Shown in pieces: positions 1 through 5,778 of a DNA stretch of 6,407 bases. Numbering within the stretch: position 1 is the stretch's first letter; every line of letters starts with the position of its first letter. The position numbers and the translations under genes were made by a program. Source of the stretch: Clostridiales bacterium (lineage in GTDB: Bacteria > Bacillota > Clostridia > Peptostreptococcales > T1SED10-28); assembly GCA_007134725.1 (NCBI GenBank), contig SLKF01000069.1, positions 1-6,407 of the forward strand. The letters run 5' to 3'. The notes beneath the pieces are model-generated. The model worked only from the letters and a program-made list of their open reading frames with translations. It was not told where the DNA came from and did not search any database.

Positions 1-43
1 ATAATAGGATGAGAGCGTGACGGAATGACAAAGAAAGGTTGCG

Positions 44-126
44 TTACGGAGTATTATCCTGTTCAAAGAGGACATTTACTCCGTCCCTCTGTCCTGTTCC
101 TCTATCCGCTTCTATCCCCTCTGTCC
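44..126 (-). repeat. Dispersed palindromic repeat, copy 1 (inverted pair)
   Basis: Read on the - strand, 69-100 contains GGACAGAGGGACGGAGTAAA followed by TGTCC. This is a near copy, with two mismatches in the core, of the repeats at 3108-3146 and 5584-5630. A degenerate + strand partner lies at 45-60 (ACGGAGTA...TCCT). The two partners form an inverted repeat: 46-53 with 77-84 (8 bp) and 57-60 with 69-72 (4 bp). GGAC-type sub-motifs continue on the - strand to about 126. The repeat lies just upstream of the operon promoter. Confidence 0.6.
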
Positions 127-141
127 TTCATCAATATTTTC

Positions 142-170
142 TTGACAAATAATTCCCTGCAAGATATACT
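142..170 (+). promoter_or_regulatory. Sigma-A type promoter of the GntR/ABC operon
   Basis: TTGACA at 142-147 is a perfect -35 box. TATACT at 165-170 is a one-mismatch -10 box, and the spacer is exactly 17 bp. Transcription should start near 176-178, about 45 nt before the GTG start of the regulator. No comparably good promoter is seen before any later gene of the operon, so this one probably drives 220-3059. The palindrome at 167-192 overlaps the -10 box, which suggests repression. Confidence 0.85.
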
Positions 171-192
171 AAGTTACAACACTAACTTAGTA
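167..192. promoter_or_regulatory. Palindromic operator, probable GntR/YtrA-type binding site
   Basis: TACTAAGTTA (167-176) and TAACTTAGTA (183-192) form a perfect 10+10 bp inverted repeat around a 6 nt centre. It covers part of the -10 box and the predicted transcription start, where a bound dimer would block RNA polymerase. YtrA-subfamily GntR regulators commonly repress their own operon from such palindromes, and the first gene here encodes one, so autoregulation is the natural inference. No second full copy was seen in the window. As RNA it could also form a 5' leader hairpin, but the position favours a DNA operator. Confidence 0.7.
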
Positions 193-219
193 GTTCTCAT
201 GAAAGGAGGACGATGATCT

Positions 220-678
220 GTGAAACAATTGGAAGGCTCGGAACCCATCTATGTTCAGTTGGGATATTGGCTGGAGAACGAAATCTTATCTGGACGGGTA
301 AAGCCGGAAGAAAAAATTTACTCTCAATATAAGCTCTCGGAGATTTTCGGTATCAACCCAGCAACCGCTCTAAAAGGCTTAAATCTTTTGGTGGAAAAAA
401 ACATTGTATATAAGAAACGGGGCCTTGGGATGTTTGTTTCCGCTGACGCTCTGAAGATTTTAAAAAAGGAACATAAAAACGAAGTAATGACCGAGCAGAT
501 CCGTGCCTTGGTTGAAGAGGCGAAACTGTTGGATGTTTCAGAAGGAGAGCTGATCGATATGCTAAAAAAAGAGCTACAAAATAAGATGCAAAATAAAACA
601 CAAGAAAAGATAAAAAATAATATAAAAAACAATACAAGCCAGACAAACGAGACGAAAAAGGGGGAAGATCATCAATGA
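220..678 (+). CDS. GntR-family transcriptional regulator, YtrA-like
   Basis: This 152-residue protein is a short GntR regulator of the YtrA type. The DNA-binding winged helix spans about residues 7-76. It opens with EPIYVQL, has a recognition helix around INPATALKGLNLL (45-57), and a wing RGLGMFV (67-73). Residues 77-119 form a short helical part, probably for dimerisation, with no large ligand domain of the FadR or HutC type. The last ~33 residues are a low-complexity Asn/Lys/Gln tail encoded by very A-rich DNA, so the protein is longer than a typical YtrA of about 130 residues. The GTG start is chosen because AAAGGAGGA (202-210) sits 10 nt upstream and the family fold starts at once; the ATG at 213 is out of frame. 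The stop overlaps the ATPase start as ATGA. The protein probably represses its own operon through the palindrome at 167-192, perhaps relieved by envelope-active compounds as in Bacillus YtrA; that last point is inference. Confidence 0.88.
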   Translation: MKQLEGSEPIYVQLGYWLENEILSGRVKPEEKIYSQYKLSEIFGINPATALKGLNLLVEKNIVYKKRGLGMFVSADALKILKKEHKNEVMTEQIRALVEEAKLLDVSEGELIDMLKKELQNKMQNKTQEKIKNNIKNNTSQTNETKKGEDHQ

Positions 679-1571
679 TCCGATGTGAAGAACTGACAAA
701 GTATTTTAACGGTACCCGTGCACTGGATAATTGCAGCTTTGAGATTACGGAACCTACCCTTACCGGGGTAATCGGGGTAAACGGCGCAGGAAAAACCACC
801 TTGTTCAAATCCTTAGCGGGATTTTTGAAACCTACAAAGGGCCAAGCTTTTGTCTTGGAGGAACCGACCTTTCAAAACATTACTGTGGCTCAAAATGTGA
901 TGCTTATTGAAGAAGGGATGAGCTTTTATTCATCGGCAAACCTTAAGGAACTGGTGGATTCCTACAGTCGATTCTATCAAAATTTTGATCTGAAATTGGC
1001 AATGGGATTGCTGAAATACTTCAATTTAAATGAAAATGCTAAATATGACGATTTATCTAAGGGGATGGCCAGCACGTTCCGTCTGATCCTCGCCCTATCC
1101 GCAAGAGCTCCAATTACGCTACTAGATGAGCCAACCACCGGCATGGACCCCGGTGTCCGAAAAGATCTCTATGAAATCATTTTAAAGGATTATATCAAAG
1201 CTCCTCGGATTATCCTGATTTCCAGCCATTACCTTGGTGAGATGGAGCAAATTTTAGAGGACATTCTCTTTATTCATGAGGGAAAAGTCTTAAAGCATGG
1301 CCCACTAGAGGAATTTGAAACCCTATTGATCGCCCTACAGGCCTCCCCTGCCGTGATCGAACCCTTAGAAGAACAGCTAAGGGTCTATGAAGCTAAGGAT
1401 TTCGGCGAAGGTCTTCGAAAAATCGTGGTGGATAAAAAAGAGTTTGAGGAACTCCAGCTATCTATGAAACTAAGTGATAGACTCACCATCCAGGGAATCA
1501 GTCCTGAAGACAGTTTTGTCCATCTTACCCGACGCAAAGGAGGCGGTATTGATGAACTCTATGATTCATAG
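675..1571 (+). CDS. ABC transporter ATP-binding protein, YtrB-like
   Basis: This 298-residue cytoplasmic ATPase should power export or another membrane process through the adjacent permease. Visible motifs are Walker A GVNGAGKTT (34-42), signature LSKGM (127-131, a variant of LSGGQ common in ABC-2 type ATPases), Walker B ITLLDEP (147-153), D-loop GMDP (156-159) and the H-loop histidine H185 in SSHYL. The usual Q-loop glutamine is not obvious; LIEEG (77-81) lies where it is expected. After the nucleotide-binding domain, about 80 residues form a C-terminal extension, as in YtrB-type proteins. The ATG at 675 overlaps the regulator's stop and is preceded by AAGGGGGA (659-665). The 3' end overlaps the permease gene by 20 nt, so the last residues (KGGGIDELYDS) are encoded by the permease ribosome binding site and start region. 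It is the only ATPase in the window and may serve both permease cassettes. Confidence 0.93.
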   Translation: MIRCEELTKYFNGTRALDNCSFEITEPTLTGVIGVNGAGKTTLFKSLAGFLKPTKGQAFVLEEPTFQNITVAQNVMLIEEGMSFYSSANLKELVDSYSRFYQNFDLKLAMGLLKYFNLNENAKYDDLSKGMASTFRLILALSARAPITLLDEPTTGMDPGVRKDLYEIILKDYIKAPRIILISSHYLGEMEQILEDILFIHEGKVLKHGPLEEFETLLIALQASPAVIEPLEEQLRVYEAKDFGEGLRKIVVDKKEFEELQLSMKLSDRLTIQGISPEDSFVHLTRRKGGGIDELYDS

Positions 1572-2322
1572 GGATTCTAAGTTCTCCATTGCCTTCGAGC
1601 AAACGAAGGATAAACTTTTTCATCACTCCAATGCCTTTATGTATTTGTTTATCCTACATCTGATCGGCTATTTATTTGCTTTTAACAGCGGCATCAGCGG
1701 GTTTGGCAGCGGGGACTTTTTACAATTTTCTTATCGCAGTTTCAGCACGACGCCCTTGTATGTTATGACTATCTTTTGGATGATTTTCCAAGGATCTTCC
1801 TTGGCCGAAGAGAAAAACCGGCAGTACTATATGGTATCCAATAACTTTACCGCCTATTTTTCAGACATTGCGGTGTTAGAGATTTTTGCTCTGATCGGTG
1901 GGGTATTGACCCTATTTTCCGGATTCTTTATGCAGGTTTACGGGACTCTTTTTATGGAGAACTTCGTTTTGCATTCTGTCTACGGATCCATGGGAGTACT
2001 ACATTATCTAACCCTTTTTATTACCGGCACCCTATACTTCTTAATTTTCGGTACCGCCGCTTATTTTGTGGGGATTCTACGGGTCCGCTATAAATCTCGT
2101 TTTATTCTCGTCGCATTTGTCGCCGCAATCCTGTTGATTGTGGCCGGGCTCCTTGCCGTACGAGTTTTTGGAGATTCTGCACTATTCAATATTGAATCTT
2201 TGTTCCGCTTCTATCTTGACGAGCGTAGTTTTTTTATCTGGTTGATTAAGGTCCTCCTTACCATTGCAGGGCTTTATACCGTTAGTTACTTTGGTATAAA
2301 AAACATGGAGGTGAATCGATGA
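1552..2322 (+). CDS. ABC transporter permease-like membrane protein, cassette 1
   Basis: This 256-residue polytopic membrane protein is the presumed permease partner of the ATPase encoded just upstream. About six hydrophobic segments are visible, near residues 29-46, 68-85, 108-130, 150-176, 184-206 and 227-248, an ABC-2-like topology. Between helices 2 and 3 lies YYMVSNNFTAYFSDIAVLE (92-110), identical in the paralogue at 4039-4806. This loop is a plausible ATPase-coupling element. GILRVRYKS (174-182) is also shared. The frame is open further upstream, but the ATG at 1552 is chosen because AAAGGAGG (1536-1543) lies 8 nt before it and the paralogue begins at the equivalent point with MNS. The gene overlaps the ATPase end by 20 nt and the next gene by 4 nt. 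The substrate is unknown, and the permease role is inferred from context and topology. Confidence 0.82.
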   Translation: MNSMIHRDSKFSIAFEQTKDKLFHHSNAFMYLFILHLIGYLFAFNSGISGFGSGDFLQFSYRSFSTTPLYVMTIFWMIFQGSSLAEEKNRQYYMVSNNFTAYFSDIAVLEIFALIGGVLTLFSGFFMQVYGTLFMENFVLHSVYGSMGVLHYLTLFITGTLYFLIFGTAAYFVGILRVRYKSRFILVAFVAAILLIVAGLLAVRVFGDSALFNIESLFRFYLDERSFFIWLIKVLLTIAGLYTVSYFGIKNMEVNR

Positions 2323-3059
2323 TGATCAGTCCTATTTTTCTAGTTATAAACTTAGTGGTGGTTGCTCTCATCGCCATAGCCGGAGTTTTCGCATGTAAGT
2401 TTATCGGTCAAAGGGTTTCTAAAAAACTTTCCGTTCGCTTGATTGCTCTTTACACTTTGGCACTACTCCTCTCTCCGATTATGGCAGGATTTATAGGGCA
2501 GGATGTCAACGAAAGAAAAGATCCTATAGAAGTCCCCCCTTATCATTTCGAAAAGGTTTTAGAGGATTACGAAAACTTGAATTTAGAAGATTTACAAGAG
2601 GACGAATTCCTTCACCAGTTGGCAGTAACGGAAATCTCCGGGGATGCCAATGATTTTCCTAAGGGTTCATCGCTCATGATTCGATCTTCACAATTTGCTT
2701 ATAACCATCTCAACAACCTGATTATTGAAGTAACTGATGCAGTGGATAGTATTGTAATCACCCAGTTTAACCAGCGTTTTATAGTGGATAACTTGGATAT
2801 TACCCAGGAGTTTAACTCTTGGGACTGGACCATAAAGAATCAAGAATTAAGAGCGGAGATCCCTCAAACCAAAATTCAATTCAACAACCTTTCCCCCTCG
2901 TCACTGGCTTTTCATTTTGATAAAGAGCTCTCGAAATCTATTCAGGACAGTTTTAACTTCGGGTTTATTCCCTACGAAAATACCATTCAATGGATTCAAA
3001 TTCCCGAGGGTATGGATTTTCAACACCGTGGAAACGGTCCTTGGCGGATTAAAGACTAA
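2319..3059 (+). CDS. Two-helix membrane protein with extracytoplasmic domain, cassette 1
   Basis: I do not recognise a named family for this 246-residue protein. Two hydrophobic segments (about 6-27 and 41-60), separated by a basic loop (CKFIGQRVSKKLSVR), anchor the N-terminus. The remaining ~185 residues are soluble, acidic and, by the positive-inside rule, probably outside the cell. Marked features are VPPYHF (72-77), IEVTDAVDSIVITQF (136-150) and a C-terminal IQWIQIPE (223-230). All three recur in the paralogue at 4806-5555, the second at exactly the same residue numbers. GGAGGTG (2307-2313) serves as ribosome binding site. The ATG at 2319 overlaps the permease stop, and the ATG three bases later is an equally possible start. 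Fixed pairing with the permease suggests a subunit or substrate-sensing partner of the transporter; this is inference. Confidence 0.78.
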   Translation: MMISPIFLVINLVVVALIAIAGVFACKFIGQRVSKKLSVRLIALYTLALLLSPIMAGFIGQDVNERKDPIEVPPYHFEKVLEDYENLNLEDLQEDEFLHQLAVTEISGDANDFPKGSSLMIRSSQFAYNHLNNLIIEVTDAVDSIVITQFNQRFIVDNLDITQEFNSWDWTIKNQELRAEIPQTKIQFNNLSPSSLAFHFDKELSKSIQDSFNFGFIPYENTIQWIQIPEGMDFQHRGNGPWRIKD

Positions 3060-3107
3060 CAAGTCAGCGAAGACATCTGTGGAGGAAATAGGGAGGGAAG
3101 GACAGTT

Positions 3108-3146
3108 GGACAAAGAGCGGACAGCGGGACGGAGTAATTGTCCTCC
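3108..3146 (+). repeat. Dispersed palindromic repeat, copy 2
   Basis: The 27 nt at 3116-3142 are identical to 5600-5626, including the core GACGGAGTAATTGTC. GGACAA (3108-3113) can pair with TTGTCC (3138-3143). Two alternative pairings exist: AGGACA (3099-3104) with TGTCCT (3139-3144), and GGAGGA (3081-3086) with TCCTCC (3141-3146). GGAC recurs four times in the left half. The repeat sits in the spacer between the first operon and the lipoprotein gene. It is not followed by a clean T-run, so I do not call it a terminator. Confidence 0.7.
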
Positions 3147-3178
3147 TGCATTCTTCTCTCCTGAGTAGTATCACTTCG

Positions 3179-3184
3179 TATAAT
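3179..3184 (+). promoter_or_regulatory. Candidate -10 box for the second cassette
   Basis: TATAAT is a perfect -10 hexamer 41 nt before the lipoprotein ATG. The bases 16-18 bp upstream (around 3155-3162) are C/T-rich and match TTGACA poorly, and there is no TGn extension. A real promoter would therefore be weak or helped by an activator. The 165 bp spacer makes an independent promoter plausible. The palindromic operator seen at 167-192 is absent here, so any regulation should differ from cassette 1. Confidence 0.35.
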
Positions 3185-3224
3185 TCATTTTATCGTAAGT
3201 CTTTATAAAAGGGGGATATACCAT

Positions 3225-3539
3225 ATGAGGGAAAGACAAACATTCATTATTTGCACACTTCTTATGTTATTAGCGATTACGGTTGCCGGATGTAGAGAAA
3301 ATACCAGCTCTGACAACGCTGCTGTGGCTAAAGGGGATATTCATGAAATATGGGAAGATGTTGTAGAAAAGGGAAATATCAACGCTTCCAATACTTATAT
3401 TTTAGATGAGCATATGGAGGGCTTTCGGGTTTTGCTTAATGGGGATAATCATACCGTATCAGATTTAATGTTGGAGTTTGTTTCTTACAGAAATAACCAA
3501 GAAGGCACGGTTTTCAATATTAAGTACCGGGAAAAATAA
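3225..3539 (+). CDS. Small lipoprotein, probably the N-terminal part of a gene broken by an in-frame stop
   Basis: This is a 104-residue predicted lipoprotein. RER is followed by a hydrophobic segment (7-21) and a lipobox VAGC, with C23 as the lipidated residue. The mature part is soluble and acidic (GDIHEIWEDVVEKGN, NTYILDEHMEGFRVLL), and I recognise no family. AAAAGGGGGA (3207-3216) precedes the ATG at 9 nt spacing, so initiation looks real. It ends at TAA 3537-3539, but the same frame then stays open through 3540-3614 and joins the ORF ending at 4058 (GNTNILKR...GYYIRENISV). The simplest reading is a single lipoprotein of about 277 residues interrupted by a nonsense mutation. Alternatives are a truly short lipoprotein or a sequencing error. 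It opens the second permease cassette and may be a surface accessory or substrate-binding partner. Confidence 0.7.
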   Translation: MRERQTFIICTLLMLLAITVAGCRENTSSDNAAVAKGDIHEIWEDVVEKGNINASNTYILDEHMEGFRVLLNGDNHTVSDLMLEFVSYRNNQEGTVFNIKYREK

Positions 3540-3614
3540 GGGAACACAAATATTCTTAAAAGAAATAGTGTCGATCCTTCATTTCAAGGATATTACATTA
3601 GGGAAAATATCAGT

Positions 3615-4058
3615 GTGAATAAACTGATGGATTTTGTAGCGAATTTGGACTTCGAAGACATCGAATGTTTAGAAAATCATAAAGAAGATTACTTGGAAAT
3701 CTTGACTCATGGGAACCCCCTATTTATGGATCACATCATACAAAACGAAGAGTACGAGTATTATAGAATTGATGATCATCATTTAGAAAAAGTGTCTATT
3801 CCATCACTAAATAATTCTTCTCAAAAAAAGTTTTTACCGATTTATATCTCCATCGTACATAAAAAAAATATTAACAATAATATGACCCGCTATAAAAGCC
3901 ACCGAAAAGCGGTTATTCTCATGGAGGTGGATGATATTCTTCTTACTGATGTTCATCCCGATAAACAAACAGTGGTACAGAGGGAGGGAGACAATCCAAA
4001 CGTCTCCTTGTTTCTCCCCAAAAAAGGAGGCGGCATCGATGAACTCTATCATTCATAA
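3615..4058 (+). CDS. Hypothetical protein, likely the C-terminal part of the interrupted lipoprotein
   Basis: This is a 147-residue reading frame from a GTG, or part of a longer frame that begins right after the TAA at 3537-3539. It is acidic and soluble (MDFVANLDFEDIECLENHKEDY...), with no membrane segment and no signal peptide. The GTG at 3615 has only a weak AGGG (3600-3603) upstream, so independent initiation is doubtful. Together with the same-frame continuity this favours its being the distal part of the lipoprotein gene at 3225. The last residues, KKGGGIDELYHS, come from overlap with the ribosome binding site and first codons of the next permease, exactly as at the ATPase/permease junction. 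I looked for ABC ATPase motifs and found none. If the upstream stop is real and there is no reinitiation, this part is a pseudogene remnant that may still help couple translation into the permease. Confidence 0.55.
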   Translation: MNKLMDFVANLDFEDIECLENHKEDYLEILTHGNPLFMDHIIQNEEYEYYRIDDHHLEKVSIPSLNNSSQKKFLPIYISIVHKKNINNNMTRYKSHRKAVILMEVDDILLTDVHPDKQTVVQREGDNPNVSLFLPKKGGGIDELYHS

Positions 4059-4806
4059 TGAATCGAAAATGACCGTGGCCTATGGCCAGTTTAAGGACAA
4101 ACTTTATCATAACGCTTTTTCATTTACGCAGCTCCTCGCTTTGCAGGCATTAGGATATTTTTTCTCTTTCAATGCAAGCATGTCGGCAAGCGGAAGTGAT
4201 TTTTACTACCTTTATATCCAAAACATTAACCCCATCCCACTTTTTACAATGACCCTTCTCTGGATGATTATTCAGGCTTTTTCCCTGTCGGGAGAAAAAA
4301 AGCGGGAATACTATATGGTCTCCAATAATTTCACCGCTTATTTTTCCGATATCGCAGTATTGGAAGTTTATGCCCTGATCATCGGAATCCCCATGGTCTT
4401 TTCGGGACCCATGCTCCAACTGCTGGCAAACTTGAGCCTCGGTCCCTTCAAACCTGAGGCAGCCTATGAAGCTATGACCTTTATCCATTATCTGTCCCTT
4501 TTTATCACCACAACTTTCTATGCACTGCTTATCGGAGCCGGAGCCTATTTCCTCGGAATCCTTAGGGTTCGTTATAAGTCCTTCTTTGTAATTGGAAGTA
4601 TCGGTATAATTATTTTGCTGATCGCATGGAGCATCCTGGGGATTCGGTTTATCGGTCCCGGCTTTTCCATCGGATTTGAAGAATTGAGTAACTTTTATTT
4701 TCAGGAAACGAATTTTTTCATCTGGCTAATCAAAATTATTGGAAGCATTGGGACACTCTATTATCTCAGCTGGCTTGGTATTCGGAATTTGGAGGTGAAA
4801 AACTAA
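4039..4806 (+). CDS. ABC transporter permease-like membrane protein, cassette 2
   Basis: This 255-residue polytopic membrane protein is a clear paralogue of the protein at 1552-2322. Both start MNS(M/I)IH and keep KDKL(F/Y), YYMVSNNFTAYFSDIAVLE (91-109 here), HYL(T/S)LFIT, GILRVRYKS (173-181) and FFIWLIK. The six hydrophobic segments lie at the same places. Helix surfaces and the loop after helix 3 differ more (LANLSLGPFKPEAAYEAM here), suggesting different substrate or partner contacts. The ATG at 4039 is chosen over the longer open frame because AAAGGAGG (4023-4030) lies 8 nt upstream and the N-terminus matches the paralogue. The upstream reading frame overlaps it by 20 nt. No ATPase gene is present in this cassette. 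The near-identical cytoplasmic block suggests it docks with the ATPase at 675-1571, possibly in a heterodimer with the first permease; this is inference. Confidence 0.82.
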   Translation: MNSIIHNESKMTVAYGQFKDKLYHNAFSFTQLLALQALGYFFSFNASMSASGSDFYYLYIQNINPIPLFTMTLLWMIIQAFSLSGEKKREYYMVSNNFTAYFSDIAVLEVYALIIGIPMVFSGPMLQLLANLSLGPFKPEAAYEAMTFIHYLSLFITTTFYALLIGAGAYFLGILRVRYKSFFVIGSIGIIILLIAWSILGIRFIGPGFSIGFEELSNFYFQETNFFIWLIKIIGSIGTLYYLSWLGIRNLEVKN

Positions 4807-5555
4807 TGTCTGCAATCTTACCCTTTGTTTTTCTAGTATTTTTGGTGATGGCAGGAGCCCTCATCCGTTTTATCGGGAAAAAAATATCCACTAAACTTTC
4901 CATCCGGTTAATGGGACTGTATCTGGTAATCCTTATCCTTTCACCCTTCCTGGCGGCTTTTACCGGGGACGTCGGCGATGAAGGCGACGTGACCACCCAT
5001 GTCCCTCCACATCATTACATCAGTATACTTGAAAATTTTCAGGATTATACCCTGGAGGATCTGAAAAATGATGACTATTTAGCCATGCTCCATGAACAGG
5101 AAATATCCGTCGCTGTAGAGAATTTCTCTGAAGAGAACCCTTTTATCATTTTTACTTCGGCGCACCATGCTGACGGATGGACAGACCGGGACTTTGAAAA
5201 TTATCTAATCGTGGAAATAACCGATGCCGTAGATTCCGTTGTCATCACCCAATTTCAACAAAGAGCTTTCATCACTGGTATTGAAATTACAGATCAGATT
5301 CAACCTTGGCACTGGTCACTGGAGAGTTGGTCCAAGGATAACCTGCGACTGAATGTAGAGATTCAACGATCAGATATCCAACTATACTCTCTTTGGCCCC
5401 TTCTGCAGGCCTTCCAGTTTGATGAGTCCATCAACAACAGAACCTTTGCTCGTGAAATGCCCTCGATCAACTCCGGGACAATTCACTGGATTCAAGTACC
5501 CGAGGCTCTTCCTGTTAATTTACAGGGAAGAAAACCTTTTCGGATCATCGAGTAA
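4806..5555 (+). CDS. Two-helix membrane protein with extracytoplasmic domain, cassette 2
   Basis: This 249-residue paralogue of the protein at 2319-3059 has the same design: hydrophobic segments at about 4-21 and 34-54, separated by RFIGKKISTKLSIR, then a soluble domain probably outside the cell. VEITDAVDSVVITQF occupies residues 136-150, the same numbers as in the paralogue. VPPHHY (66-71) and IHWIQVPE (226-233) are also conserved, while the segment 95-135 has diverged. The ATG shares one base with the permease stop (TAATG), and GGAGG (4791-4795) lies 10 nt upstream. The permease and this protein always travel together here, so they probably form one complex. I recognise no named family. It is the last gene of the second cassette. 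Confidence 0.78.
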   Translation: MSAILPFVFLVFLVMAGALIRFIGKKISTKLSIRLMGLYLVILILSPFLAAFTGDVGDEGDVTTHVPPHHYISILENFQDYTLEDLKNDDYLAMLHEQEISVAVENFSEENPFIIFTSAHHADGWTDRDFENYLIVEITDAVDSVVITQFQQRAFITGIEITDQIQPWHWSLESWSKDNLRLNVEIQRSDIQLYSLWPLLQAFQFDESINNRTFAREMPSINSGTIHWIQVPEALPVNLQGRKPFRIIE

Positions 5556-5583
5556 TTCTATAAAACAAAATTGTGAACTGAGC

Positions 5584-5733
5584 GGACAAAGGGATGGCAA
5601 GCGGACAGCGGGACGGAGTAATTGTCTTCTTCTACTATTTTCCAGTATCCACGGGATACTTACTTTGTTACGTTTTCCGTTGTCTTGTTACTAGATTTAC
5701 GAGTTTTATGATGACAATTACTCCATACTACAG
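5584..5733. repeat. Dispersed palindromic repeat, copies 3 and 4 as an inverted pair
   Basis: Copy 3 at 5584-5630 contains the 27 nt identical to copy 2 (5600-5626), and GGACAA (5584-5589) can pair with TTGTC (5622-5626). A fourth partial copy lies inverted at 5713-5724: GACAATTACTCC is the exact reverse complement of 5615-5626, with weaker similarity continuing a few bases on either side. The two copies enclose 86 nt. This layout resembles the paired inverted units of REP-type elements. It follows the last gene of the second cassette. Confidence 0.6.
5644..5660 (+). terminator. Candidate hairpin, possible weak terminator
   Basis: AGTATCC (5644-5650) and GGATACT (5654-5660) form a 7 bp stem with a 3 nt loop, 89 nt after the last gene of cassette 2. 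The following TACTTTGTTACGTTTT is T-rich but not a continuous run, so termination is possible but weakly supported. It sits between the two inverted repeat copies and could simply belong to that element. Confidence 0.3.
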
Positions 5734-5778
5734 TAGGTTCTTTTTAAGGTCAGCGTTAAGGATTTTCGTTTTAATCAT
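5728..5778 (-). pseudogene. Truncated N-terminal fragment, possibly of an FtsX-type permease
   Basis: Read on the - strand, ATG at 5778-5776 opens MIKTKILNADLKKNLL and then meets TAG at 5730-5728. A GAGGGAA motif (- strand, about 5788-5794) lies roughly 11 nt upstream, as for a real start. From memory, clostridial FtsX-type ABC permeases often begin with a similar (M)-KTK-ADLK-N pattern, but 16 residues are too few for certainty. The similarity stops right beside the inverted repeat copy at 5713-5724, which fits a gene cut by repeat insertion or deletion. It could also be a chance short frame. Confidence 0.3.

Noticed and set aside
25..216. 63-codon open frame upstream of the regulator
   Set aside because: It runs through the dispersed repeat, the promoter and the operator palindrome, has no good ribosome binding site, and reads as low-complexity sequence.
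353..808. Long - strand open frame over the regulator and ATPase start
   Set aside because: It lies opposite the well-supported GntR and ATPase genes, has no family features, and is a shadow frame.
1474..1551. Upstream extension of the first permease
   Set aside because: The extra 26 residues overlap the ATPase and have no paralogous counterpart; the ribosome binding site at 1536-1543 points to 1552.
2917..3168. + strand frame overlapping the end of the first two-helix protein
   Set aside because: It is mostly an alternative frame of a real gene plus the dispersed repeat.
3987..4007. Inverted repeat GGAGAC...GTCTCC before the second permease
   Set aside because: A 6 bp stem with a 9 nt loop inside an open frame and no T-run is too weak to call a terminator or leader.
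3931..4038. Upstream extension of the second permease
   Set aside because: The 36 extra residues are unlike the first permease; the start at 4039 has the AAAGGAGG site and a matching N-terminus.
3615..4058. Remnant of a second ABC ATPase before the second permease
   Set aside because: The shared KGGGIDELY tail first suggested it, but no Walker, signature or H-loop motif is present and similarity beyond the overlap is at chance level.
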